Counted from the stretch's first letter, positions 1-6,395 are shown. The stretch: 6,400 bases of DNA from Rhodocyclaceae bacterium (GCA_018262875.1 JADFDL010000099.1:1-6400); one strand, 5' to 3'. The notes: a model not told the origin generated them from the letters alone. Program-made: numbers and translations.

Positions 1-557
1 ATCACTTCGGCCAGGCCGGCGTGCAACTCGCGGTCGGGCAAGGTTTTCAGGGTATCCGTGTCGGCCAGCACCAAGCGCGGCTGCCAGAAAGCGCCAACCA
101 TGTTCTTGCCGAGGGGATGGTTGATGCCTGTCTTGCCGCCGACCGAGGAATCAACCTGTGCCAGGAGGGTAGTCGGCACCTGGATGAAGGGAACGCCGCG
201 CTGGTAGCTGGCGGCGGCAAAGCCGGCGAGATCGCCGACGACGCCGCCGCCCAGGGCGATGACCGTCGTCGCGCGCTCGCTGCGATTTTCAACCAGCGCA
301 TCGAAAATACGGTTCAAGGTCTGCCAGTTTTTATATTCCTCTCCGTCGGGCAGGATGATTTCCGTCACCCGCACGCCCCGATCGCGCAGGGCCGCGGAAA
401 ACCCTGCCAGATAAAGCGGCGCCACAGTCTCGTTGCTGACAATCGCAACCAGAGGCGCTTTCAGGTGCGGCAGGACGAGATCCGGCCTGGCCAGGAGGCC
501 GGCTCCGATGTGTATCGGATAGCTCCGCGAATCAAGCGCAACGCTCAGAGATCGCAT
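1..557 (-). CDS. aroB: 3-dehydroquinate synthase, 5' half (runs off the left edge)
   Basis: This gene makes 3-dehydroquinate from DAHP, the second step of the cytoplasmic shikimate pathway, using NAD+ and a divalent metal. I read 185 complete codons from the ATG at 557-555; the family is about 360 residues, so the C-terminal half lies outside the window. Visible hallmarks are the DGExxK motif (D71-K76), the glycine-rich NAD-binding GGGVVGD (103-109), [17 protein letters not shown] (127-143), and the AGLAEV stretch (180-185), whose E184 aligns with the family's first zinc ligand. The remaining metal-ligand histidines lie beyond the edge. The start overlaps the end of aroK by 13 bases. Its N-terminus ([20 protein letters not shown]) aligns with the usual start of the family. 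Only a weak GGAAA-type ribosome site precedes it, so translation is probably coupled to aroK. No frameshift is seen in the visible part. Confidence 0.96.
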   Translation of the reverse strand, partial: MRSLSVALDSRSYPIHIGAGLLARPDLVLPHLKAPLVAIVSNETVAPLYLAGFSAALRDRGVRVTEIILPDGEEYKNWQTLNRIFDALVENRSERATTVIALGGGVVGDLAGFAAASYQRGVPFIQVPTTLLAQVDSSVGGKTGINHPLGKNMVGAFWQPRLVLADTDTLKTLPDRELHAGLAEV

Positions 558-1072
558 TTTTTCCGGATTTCCAGTTCAAGTTGCCGCGCCACCGCCAAGG
601 GCGAGCGCCTTCCACCTTCGAAAACGATATCGGCCACCTCGCGGTAAAGCGGATCCCGCAAGGCATACAGCTCGCGAATCTTGCCGGGGGGATCGGCCAC
701 CTGCAGCAGGGGACGGTTGCGGTCGTGCTGCGTGCGCGCGTACAACTCCTCGGGCGGGGCGCACAGGTAGACCACCAGACCGGTCTCGCTCAATCGCCTC
801 CTGTTCTCCGGGTCCAGCACCACCCCCCCTCCCGTGGCCAGCACCAGACCGGTTTCATCGGTCAGTTCCCGCAGGACCTGCGACTCGCGGCGCCGAAAAC
901 CGGGTTCGCCCTCGATCTCGAAGATCAGAGGGATGCGCACGCCCGTGCGCGCCTCGACTTCATGGTCGCAATCGACAAAGCGCTTCTTCAGGCGCCGTGC
1001 CAGCTGCCGGCCGATTGTCGTCTTGCCCGCCCCCATCATGCCCACGCAGTAAATGTTGTCGCAAGATTTCAC
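545..1072 (-). CDS. aroK: Shikimate kinase, GTG start
   Basis: This cytoplasmic enzyme phosphorylates shikimate at the 3-hydroxyl with ATP. The 175-residue length is normal. Motifs in order: Walker [10 protein letters not shown] (11-19); VDCDHEVE (33-39 region) with D34 and D36 at the Mg and shikimate positions; FRRRE with shikimate-binding R60; GGG (81-83); the lid arginine R120 in RPLL; and R139 in LRDPLY. All expected active-site residues are present. The start is GTG at 1072-1070: an in-frame TAA lies 9 to 11 bases upstream (1082-1084), and the next methionines are inside the Walker A motif, so no other start is possible without losing the ATP site. No Shine-Dalgarno sequence is visible ahead of it. 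The gene lies about 30 bases past a terminator that closes the pil operon, so it probably has its own promoter or depends on read-through. It overlaps aroB by 13 bases. Confidence 0.96.
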   Translation of the reverse strand: MKSCDNIYCVGMMGAGKTTIGRQLARRLKKRFVDCDHEVEARTGVRIPLIFEIEGEPGFRRRESQVLRELTDETGLVLATGGGVVLDPENRRRLSETGLVVYLCAPPEELYARTQHDRNRPLLQVADPPGKIRELYALRDPLYREVADIVFEGGRRSPLAVARQLELEIRKKCDL

Positions 1073-1078
1073 GCAGGA

Positions 1079-1105
1079 ATTTTATCAGGCGGCAACGGCA
1101 CCTAC
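1079..1105 (-). promoter_or_regulatory. Possible weak promoter immediately ahead of aroK
   Basis: The minus strand carries TAAAAT (1084-1079), a 5-of-6 match to the sigma-70 -10 box, with only a poor -35 candidate, TTGTAG, 17 bases further upstream and overlapping the end of the terminator T-tract. The predicted start of transcription would fall on or next to the GTG of aroK, which would make a leaderless message. This fits the lack of a ribosome site but is inference from one box. A promoter inside the 3' end of pilQ is an equal alternative. Confidence 0.25.
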
Positions 1106-1133
1106 AAAAAAGAAGGGCCGGCTAAGCCGGCCC
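1106..1133 (-). terminator. Intrinsic terminator after pilQ
   Basis: A GC-only 8-bp stem (1115-1122 pairing with 1126-1133) closes a 3-base loop. On the minus strand it is followed directly by TTCTTTTTT (1114-1106). The hairpin begins 20 bases after the pilQ stop. The U-rich tract lies only on the minus-strand side, so the terminator acts on leftward transcription and not on rightward. It would separate most pilMNOPQ transcription from aroKB. Confidence 0.88.
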
Positions 1134-1152
1134 GGAATTGCGTGCGGCATGT

Positions 1153-3264
1153 TCAGCGCATGCTAAGCGACTCGCTGATGATCTTCGGCGTAATGAAAAC
1201 CAGCAGTTCGGTCTTGTTGTCTTTTTTCTCGTTGTGCTTGAAGAGGAAGCCGACATACGGCAGGTCGCCCAGGACGGGAACCCTTGTCGTGATATTCCGT
1301 TCATCCTGCGTATAAATGCCGCCGATGACAACCGTCCCGCCATTTTCGACAAGCACCTCGGTCTTGACGTGCTTGGTGTCGATGGCGACGCCTGCGCCCG
1401 TGGCGATCTGCGTATTCGGCGAATCCTTGTTGATATCCACCGTCAGGTTGACTCGTCCATCCGGTGTTATCTGTGGCTTGACCTTGAGCGCCAGATTCGC
1501 CTTGCGGAAAGAGATGCTCGTCGCACCGGAACTGGTCGCCTGCTGATAGGGAATTTCAACGCCCTGTTCGATCAGTGCCTCGATTTGATCTGCCGTCACG
1601 ACACGCGGACTCGAAATGATCTTGCCCTTGCCGTCCGCTTCCAGTGCACTTACCTCAAGGTTGAGGAAGCGGGTTGCCGCGTTATTGAACAATACAAACG
1701 AGAACTGTCCGGCCTGCTTTCCGGTAATCGGTGAAGCGGCAAGATTAGTATTCAGCCGATTGGTAAAGAAATTCGGTTGCGTTGTGATCTGTCCGGTAAG
1801 GAATCCAGTATCGGCAAGACCGCCTCCGGCCATGAATTTGGCACCATCGTTGAATATCTGGTTCGGCTGATAATTGTTAAAGCCAAGCCGTGCGCCAAGA
1901 TTCTTGGTGAAACTGTCCTCCGCCTCGACAATGCGTGCTTCGATCATTACCTGGCGAGCCGGAACATCAATTTCGGCTATCAGCTTCCGCACATCTTCCA
2001 AACGCGACGGCGAGTCAGACACAAAAATTTTGTTGGAACGCTCATCAACGATTACCGATCCGCGTTTGGAGATGACTGTTTGTTCCTTGTTCTTGAGGAA
2101 ATCGAAGACTGATTTTGCCTTGTGGTAGTTCAGTTGGAATGTCTCGGTTCGCACCGGTTCAAGATCCGTGATCTGCTGGCGGGACTCGAGTTGCAGCTTT
2201 TCCTTTGCTGCCAGCTCGTCGCGCGGCGCGATCCAGATGACGTTGCCGTTCTTGCGCATGTCCAAGCCCTTCGCCTGCAAGATAATGTCGAGGGCCTGGT
2301 CCCACGGAACATCCTTGAGTCGAAGTGTCAGGCTGCCGCCCACGGTATCGCTGGTGATGATGTTGAAATCCGTGAAGTCGGCTATTACCTGCAGCACGGC
2401 GCGAACATCGATGTTCTGGAAGTTCAAGGAAAGTTTCTCGCCCTGATACCCGCGGCGGCTGCCCTGCACGAGCTTGTTCGGATCCTCAACCACCTGCTTA
2501 ACCTCGACGACGAACTGGTTGTCGCTCTGGTAGGCGTTATGTTCCCACAATCCCTTGGGTGAGATGACCATGCGGATGTTTTCGCCTTGTGCCTGGGTAT
2601 TCACCGTGCTGATCGGCGTCGCGAAATCGGTCACATCCAGGCGCCGGCGCAAGTTTTCCGGCAAAGCGGTTTTCTGGAACTCGACCACCAGGTTGGGGCC
2701 CTGCTGGCGAATGTCGATACCCACGTTGATGTCGGACAGGTCGACAATGATTCGGCCTTCGCCATTGTTCCCGCGACGGAAGTTGATGTCTCGAACGCTG
2801 GCTTTCTCTGCAGAGGGCTTCACTTCCGCAAAGCGTTGCGCGGCGGCCTGTTCTGCCTTGGCTGCTGAATCGGATGCCACGCCACCGAGCGTAATAAACA
2901 GGTCTTTCCCTTCAATCCGCGTCGTCGCCTGACGCACTTGCTTCAAGTTCAGCACGACACGCGTACGATCGCCGACCTGAACCAGATTGATGCTGCGCAG
3001 ATCGCCTTCGTTGATGGTCTGGGCATTGCGTCCCAGCGCATTTTTGACCCCGGGAAAATCAAAGGCAACGCGCGGCGGATTGGCCACGCTGAAACTTGCA
3101 GGTGGAGAATCCAGGGGCTGGCTGGTCGTCAATTTCAAGACGGTGTCACTGCCTTGCTGGCTAACACCCAACGCCTCGATGGCGTTCTGCGCCCAGGCCG
3201 GCTGAATCAGCAGCAGGCACAACGGGATAAACGACTGCCGGAAAATGGTTATTGCGGTATTCAT
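1153..3264 (-). CDS. pilQ: Type IV pilus secretin PilQ
   Basis: This protein forms the outer-membrane ring through which the pilus is extruded and retracted. It has 703 residues, a normal size. A signal peptide is visible, with hydrophobic residues about 11-22 and an AWA cleavage motif before Q26. Two AMIN domains follow (about 28-125 and 157-257), which in this family bind peptidoglycan. They are separated by an Ala/Lys/Glu-rich linker (about 131-155). Next are the secretin N0/STN domain (about 276-345), one N1 domain (about 372-435) and the secretin beta-barrel domain (about 439-695). The last contains EARIVEAEDSF, the GKGKIISSPRVVT segment (545-557) and the signature VPVLGDLPYVGFLF (662-675). 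The ATG overlaps the pilP stop as ATGA. It has a strong AGGAGG ribosome site (3277-3272) 7 bases ahead, the best in the operon. The Neisseria-type repeat region between the AMIN domains is not seen. Confidence 0.97.
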   Translation of the reverse strand: MNTAITIFRQSFIPLCLLLIQPAWAQNAIEALGVSQQGSDTVLKLTTSQPLDSPPASFSVANPPRVAFDFPGVKNALGRNAQTINEGDLRSINLVQVGDRTRVVLNLKQVRQATTRIEGKDLFITLGGVASDSAAKAEQAAAQRFAEVKPSAEKASVRDINFRRGNNGEGRIIVDLSDINVGIDIRQQGPNLVVEFQKTALPENLRRRLDVTDFATPISTVNTQAQGENIRMVISPKGLWEHNAYQSDNQFVVEVKQVVEDPNKLVQGSRRGYQGEKLSLNFQNIDVRAVLQVIADFTDFNIITSDTVGGSLTLRLKDVPWDQALDIILQAKGLDMRKNGNVIWIAPRDELAAKEKLQLESRQQITDLEPVRTETFQLNYHKAKSVFDFLKNKEQTVISKRGSVIVDERSNKIFVSDSPSRLEDVRKLIAEIDVPARQVMIEARIVEAEDSFTKNLGARLGFNNYQPNQIFNDGAKFMAGGGLADTGFLTGQITTQPNFFTNRLNTNLAASPITGKQAGQFSFVLFNNAATRFLNLEVSALEADGKGKIISSPRVVTADQIEALIEQGVEIPYQQATSSGATSISFRKANLALKVKPQITPDGRVNLTVDINKDSPNTQIATGAGVAIDTKHVKTEVLVENGGTVVIGGIYTQDERNITTRVPVLGDLPYVGFLFKHNEKKDNKTELLVFITPKIISESLSMR

Positions 3265-3788
3265 CTCTTACCCTCCTGCTGCTGCTTTTCCTGCAATTGC
3301 AAGGTGCTCGTGCGTTCCGTGTAGTCCCCAAGCGAATCGGGAACCAATTCTTTCAGCTTGATTTCGGTCTCGTCGATATCCGTAATGATGCCGAAATTCT
3401 GTCCCATGTAATTTCCGATCTTCGCCTGGTGCAGATTCTTGTCGGCCTGAATCAGTGCATGCACCATTTTCCCCTTGATCAGCGTCCCCACCATCTTGAG
3501 CGATTCCAGCGGATAGGCTTCCAGCGGTTCCTTGCGGCGATCGAGATCGGGCTTGATGCCCCCACCCCCCGCTTTGCGTTCCGGTTCGATCTTGGAGGCG
3601 TTATAGGGGTCGAGCAGATCACCGGCCTCATACGCTACTACCGGGAAATTCCTGATCTCCGGCAAGGGAGGTATCTTGCCCTTGAAATCCTTGGTCGACT
3701 CCTTCATCCATTGGCGCAAGTCCTGATGTTCCTCCCCGCCGCATGCCGTCAAGCCAAGACAGGCCAGAAAAATGGCTAGCCGCCTCAT
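3261..3788 (-). CDS. pilP: Type IV pilus inner-membrane lipoprotein PilP
   Basis: This periplasmic lipoprotein links the inner-membrane PilN/PilO pair to the N0 domain of the PilQ secretin. It has 175 residues, as is usual. It opens with a lipoprotein signal: basic MRR, a hydrophobic core, and lipobox LTAC with C16 as the lipidated residue, followed by G17 G18. An unstructured, proline-rich and charged segment (about 20-85) contains the conserved LLDPYN motif. This is the part that winds along PilN/PilO in relatives. A small beta-domain (about 88-165; KEPLEAYPLESLKMVGTL, then IGNYMGQNFGIITDIDE) contacts PilQ. The C-terminal tail is Gln/Lys-rich. The ATG overlaps the pilO stop as ATGA, with AAGGAG 7 bases upstream. 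Its stop overlaps the pilQ start in the same way. The Gly run at 74-77 is encoded by a G-rich tract (3559-3570). Confidence 0.95.
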   Translation of the reverse strand: MRRLAIFLACLGLTACGGEEHQDLRQWMKESTKDFKGKIPPLPEIRNFPVVAYEAGDLLDPYNASKIEPERKAGGGGIKPDLDRRKEPLEAYPLESLKMVGTLIKGKMVHALIQADKNLHQAKIGNYMGQNFGIITDIDETEIKLKELVPDSLGDYTERTSTLQLQEKQQQEGKR

Positions 3789-4471
3789 TTCTTGGCTCCT
3801 TTGGCCTGGACCGTTTTGGCCCTGCGCTGTGCCGCCAGCTCTTCTTCATCGAGATAACGATACGTCATCGCAACGGCGTCCATCTTGAGCTGCGCTCCCT
3901 TGTCCGGAACAACTGCAACATTGGTCAGCGACACGATACGGGACAGCTTGGCCACGTCGGCGGAAAAAGCCCCCAGGTCATGGTAGGTACCAGTGATTTT
4001 CAGGGTAATCGGCAACTCGGCATAGAAATCCCTGGTCGTTTCCTTGCCGGGCTTGAACAGTTCGAACTGCAATCCCCGACCCAAGCCGGCCTGGTTGATG
4101 TCGATCAGCAAGGCCTCCATTTCCGCCTTGTTCGGCAACTGCTTGAGCAGCGTTCCGAACGTCTTGTCGATATCGGCCAACTGCTTGCGATGCTCCTCAA
4201 GGTTGACTGCCTGTCTCTTCTTGTCGAGATACTCGCTCTTGAGCTTGGCTTCCTGCTGCTGCTTGCCGTCCAGGTCCTCCAGCTGGGACTTCCAGTCCAG
4301 CCACCAGCCGCCGACGAGCAGGGCAGCAAACAAACCCAATAGAACCGTTGCCCGCGGCAGGAGCGGCCACGTGCCAATATCCTTGGGGTCAAGAGATTTG
4401 AAGTCTTCGGACAATGCCTGAAAGTCGATTTTCGGGACTTTCGGCATGTTCGGCATGTTGGGTTTCTTCAT
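3785..4471 (-). CDS. pilO: Type IV pilus alignment protein PilO
   Basis: This is a bitopic inner-membrane protein of the pilus alignment subcomplex; it pairs with PilN and recruits PilP. It has 228 residues. The layout is typical: a cytoplasmic N-terminus of about 40 residues, one membrane helix (about 41-58, ATVLLGLFAALLVGGWWL), a charged coiled coil (about 61-110), and a periplasmic ferredoxin-like domain (about 115-207) containing FYAELPITLKITGTYHDLGAF. It ends in a Lys/Ala-rich tail. The cytoplasmic tail begins with the tandem repeat NMPNMP followed by KVPK, encoded by two identical 9-base units (4442-4459). The start ATG overlaps the pilN stop as ATGA. An AGGA ribosome site lies about 9 bases upstream, beyond an A6 run. 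No later methionine would keep the conserved cytoplasmic segment. Confidence 0.95.
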   Translation of the reverse strand: MKKPNMPNMPKVPKIDFQALSEDFKSLDPKDIGTWPLLPRATVLLGLFAALLVGGWWLDWKSQLEDLDGKQQQEAKLKSEYLDKKRQAVNLEEHRKQLADIDKTFGTLLKQLPNKAEMEALLIDINQAGLGRGLQFELFKPGKETTRDFYAELPITLKITGTYHDLGAFSADVAKLSRIVSLTNVAVVPDKGAQLKMDAVAMTYRYLDEEELAAQRRAKTVQAKGAKK

Positions 4472-5073
4472 GCTTTTTTGTCCTGCCTGGGTGGCTGCGT
4501 CCCCGGCGCCGGCTTCTTGTCGGAGGTAGCCGCAGCCCGGGTAATGATCACGTTCAGGTTGAACTCGGCATATCGACGGTTGCTCAGCGTAACGGACTTG
4601 ATTTCGACAAGATCCGGCTTCTCGAGAAGAGGCGAGGCCTCGAGGTTTCGCATCAGGGTCGACACCCGGGCATTCGACTGGGCATAACCCGCCAAACCAA
4701 TTTTATTTCCAGTCTGTTTCAACGATTTGAGATAAATGCCGGCGGGGACCTGGCGCGCCAACTCGTTGAACAACTGAACCGACTCGGCGCGGCTGCCCTG
4801 CAGGGATTCGATAACCCCCTTGCGCGACAACAGCGCGTTTGTCTGCTCCTTCAGCCGCTTGATTTCATCGATTTCCTTGTCGAGCGCGGCGATTTCCTTC
4901 TTGAGAAACTCATTCTTGCCCTCCTGCTGGCCGATGTAGCCGGCAATCACGCCATGCACCATCACGACGATCAGGATGGCCAGGACGGCAATCAGGCCCG
5001 ACAGCGCAAAAAACTGCTGGCGCAGGGCTTTGCGTTTTTCCTCGCGATGCGGCAGCAGGTTGATGCGGATCAT
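4468..5073 (-). CDS. pilN: Type IV pilus assembly protein PilN
   Basis: This single-pass inner-membrane protein connects cytoplasmic PilM to the periplasmic part of the machine and forms a heterodimer with PilO. It has 201 residues. The extreme N-terminus IRINLLPHRE (2-11) contains the INLLP motif known to dock in the PilM groove. It is followed by a basic stretch, a membrane helix (about 22-46), a coiled coil (about 51-90) and a ferredoxin-like periplasmic domain (about 95-178). The last 20 residues are a Pro/Lys-rich tail. The ATG is confirmed by the INLLP motif directly behind it, by GGAGG 8 bases upstream, and by the ATGA overlap with the pilM stop. Confidence 0.96.
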   Translation of the reverse strand: MIRINLLPHREEKRKALRQQFFALSGLIAVLAILIVVMVHGVIAGYIGQQEGKNEFLKKEIAALDKEIDEIKRLKEQTNALLSRKGVIESLQGSRAESVQLFNELARQVPAGIYLKSLKQTGNKIGLAGYAQSNARVSTLMRNLEASPLLEKPDLVEIKSVTLSNRRYAEFNLNVIITRAAATSDKKPAPGTQPPRQDKKA

Positions 5074-6149
5074 TGGTCGAACCTCCGCAGCGCGAGGCCG
5101 CAGGCAACAAGCAGCGAGGGTGCGTCCGTAGCCAAGTTCTTCGGACGAATGCGCTGGGACAACGCCATGTTGGCAAAGGGATTCGCGACGACCGTGCTGA
5201 TCTGGGTTCGTCCCGACACCGCCTCATCCGCTCCGGGAATGACGGCGCAGCCCCCCGCCAGGACGATGTGGTCGACCTGGTTGTACTGGGTCGAGGTAAA
5301 GAAGAACTGCAGGGCACGAGAGACTTCCAGCGCCAGACTGTCCAGAAAAGGACGCAGCAGATCCGATTCGAAATTCTCCGGCAGGTTGCCGGTTCGTTTT
5401 GCCGTTTCGGCTTCTTCCTGGCTCATGCCATATTGGCGCACGATGTCCTGGGTCAGTTGGCTGCCGCCGAACGCCTGCTCGCGCGTGTAAACCGGCTGGT
5501 CGTTGCGCAGGATCGTGACGTTCATGACGTTCGCACCGATGTCGACCAGGGCAATGGTCTGATTCTTGCCCCCCTCCGGAAACTGGCTCTCGACCAGTTC
5601 AAACGCCGTCTGCGCGGCATAGGACTCGACATCCATCACCAAGGGTTTCAATCCCGCCGCCTCGGCCACGGCAACGCGATCCTCGACTTTTTCCTTGCGA
5701 GAGGCGGCGATCAGCACTTCCACCTCTTCCGGGCTGCTCGGCGCCGGGCCGGCAACCTGGAAATCCAGATTGACCTCGTCCAGAGCAAAGGGGATGTACT
5801 GGTTGGCTTCGGACTCGACCTGGACTTCAAGCTCCCGTTCGCGCAGCCCCGCCTGAACGATGATCTTCTTGGTGATCACGGCTGCAGCAGGCAGCGCCAT
5901 GGCGACAAACCTGGTGGATGTGCCCATGCGCTTCCACGCCCGCTTGATTGCCTCTGCAACCGTCTCGATGTTGGTGATATTCCCATCCACCACGGCATCG
6001 CGCGGCAAGGTCTCGATCGCATAGCGCTCGATCCTGTAGCTCCCTTTCGACGCCTCGGTCAGTTCAACCATCTTGACGGATGACGAACTGATGTCGAGGC
6101 CGAGCAGCGGGCGTGCTTTCGGGTTGAATATTGAGAGATCGATCTGCAA
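5070..6149 (-). CDS. pilM: Actin-like type IV pilus protein PilM, TTG start
   Basis: This is a cytoplasmic actin/FtsA-like ATP-binding protein that assembles at the inner membrane by holding the N-terminal tail of PilN. It has 359 residues, close to the family norm. The nucleotide-pocket motifs are all visible: phosphate-1 GLDISSSSVK (17-26), phosphate-2 VDIGANVMNVTI (202-213) and the adenosine motif IVLAGGCAVIPG (295-306). The family-typical QYIPFALDEVNLDF (117-130) and DVESYAAQTAF (173-183) are also present. The start is TTG at 6149-6147. The upstream frame stays open back to TAA at 6203-6201 with no ATG or GTG in it, and the first internal Met (M27) lies past the phosphate-1 loop. AAGGA (6160-6156) sits 6 bases ahead and supports the TTG. 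It is the first gene of the operon, with a promoter about 50 bases upstream of the start. The stop overlaps the pilN ATG as ATGA. Confidence 0.96.
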   Translation of the reverse strand: MQIDLSIFNPKARPLLGLDISSSSVKMVELTEASKGSYRIERYAIETLPRDAVVDGNITNIETVAEAIKRAWKRMGTSTRFVAMALPAAAVITKKIIVQAGLRERELEVQVESEANQYIPFALDEVNLDFQVAGPAPSSPEEVEVLIAASRKEKVEDRVAVAEAAGLKPLVMDVESYAAQTAFELVESQFPEGGKNQTIALVDIGANVMNVTILRNDQPVYTREQAFGGSQLTQDIVRQYGMSQEEAETAKRTGNLPENFESDLLRPFLDSLALEVSRALQFFFTSTQYNQVDHIVLAGGCAVIPGADEAVSGRTQISTVVANPFANMALSQRIRPKNLATDAPSLLVACGLALRRFDQ

Positions 6150-6155
6150 GGAAAA

Positions 6156-6160
6156 TCCTT
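6156..6160 (-). promoter_or_regulatory. Ribosome binding site that fixes the pilM TTG start
   Basis: AAGGA on the minus strand ends 6 bases before the TTG at 6149. This is the usual spacing and, with the in-frame stop at 6203-6201 and no other start codon between, it decides the pilM start. Confidence 0.75.
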
Positions 6161-6193
6161 TTGAATTCTCGTTAGTTAGGCGCCATACAGATA

Positions 6194-6206
6194 ATTTACA
6201 TTAAAT
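6194..6206. repeat. Small palindrome at the predicted pilM transcription start
   Basis: ATTTA, a 3-base spacer and TAAAT form a perfect inverted repeat overlapping the end of the -10 box and the predicted start site. The position suits an operator, but an AT-rich stretch produces such palindromes easily. Confidence 0.3.
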
Positions 6207-6242
6207 CCTAGCAACAACTATGGCCTGTGTAAAGTTTTTTTT
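6205..6242 (-). promoter_or_regulatory. Predicted sigma-70 promoter of the pilMNOPQ operon
   Basis: The minus strand shows a -35 box TTTACA (6233-6228, 5 of 6 to consensus), a 17-base spacer, and a -10 box TAGGAT (6210-6205, 4 of 6). The -10 is preceded by TGC, an extended -10 element. An A8 tract (6242-6235) just upstream of the -35 could act as an UP element. Transcription would begin near 6198 and leave a leader of about 50 bases before the pilM TTG. The call is by inspection; the start site is inferred. Confidence 0.6.
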
Positions 6243-6265
6243 CCAATCGGCTGTCGCCTTTGCCC

Positions 6266-6294
6266 GACAAAGCCTTGTCTGCTTCGAAACAAGG
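6266..6294. repeat. Overlapping inverted repeats upstream of the pilM promoter
   Basis: GACAA (6266-6270) pairs with TTGTC (6275-6279). The overlapping CCTTGT (6273-6278) pairs with ACAAGG (6289-6294) across a 10-base loop containing TTCGAA. The shared middle arm makes two mutually exclusive hairpins, or three alternating half-sites for a DNA-binding protein. No T-run follows on either strand, so this is not a terminator. The function is unknown. Confidence 0.4.
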
Positions 6295-6296
6295 AA

Positions 6297-6309
6297 TAAC
6301 TATTTGATT
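6297..6309 (-). promoter_or_regulatory. Perfect IHF-consensus match
   Basis: The minus strand reads AATCAAATAGTTA, which fits the published IHF core WATCAANNNNTTR at every defined position. It lies about 65 to 80 bases upstream of the predicted pilM -35 box and about 80 bases from the rightward TATAAT box, a place where DNA bending could affect either promoter. Occupancy is inferred only from the match. Confidence 0.4.
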
Positions 6310-6389
6310 ATCGAAATAAAAGGGGCTTGCCGCAACAGGCTGAATCGCAACAGCGCTCTCTGAATAATCAATCGGCGGCAGGTGGGGCA

Positions 6390-6395
6390 TATAAT
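6390..6395 (+). promoter_or_regulatory. Rightward TATAAT box at the window edge
   Basis: A perfect TATAAT hexamer reads rightwards five bases from the edge. No convincing -35 box stands 16 to 18 bases upstream and there is no extended -10 TG. If real, it would drive a divergent gene outside the window; in many relatives ponA (penicillin-binding protein 1A) lies there, but that cannot be checked here. Confidence 0.3.

Noticed and set aside
581..1315. Plus-strand open frame of 244 codons opposite aroK and the pilQ end
   Set aside because: It runs across aroK, the terminator hairpin and the end of pilQ with no recognisable motif. A real gene would not be expected to span this boundary.
4468..4481. 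A6-G run at the end of pilN as a possible programmed frameshift into pilO
   Set aside because: The run is not in the canonical zero frame for an A-AAA-AAG slip, and the same ATGA overlap occurs at the other pil junctions without such a run, so ordinary coupling explains it.
4414..5490. Long plus-strand open frame of 358 codons opposite pilN and pilM
   Set aside because: It lies antisense to two genes with clear family motifs, its product resembles no family I recognise and is rich in Arg, Gln and His, as expected from the complement of a GC-biased coding strand.
5073..6083. Plus-strand open frame of 336 codons opposite pilM
   Set aside because: It is fully antisense to pilM and shows no domain motif; it reads like a codon-bias shadow.
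6208..6390. Minus-strand 60-codon open frame upstream of pilM
   Set aside because: No Shine-Dalgarno sequence is visible in the ten bases available before its ATG, its stop lies inside the predicted pilM -10 box, and the sequence suggests no family. A small leader protein cannot be fully excluded without comparison to relatives.
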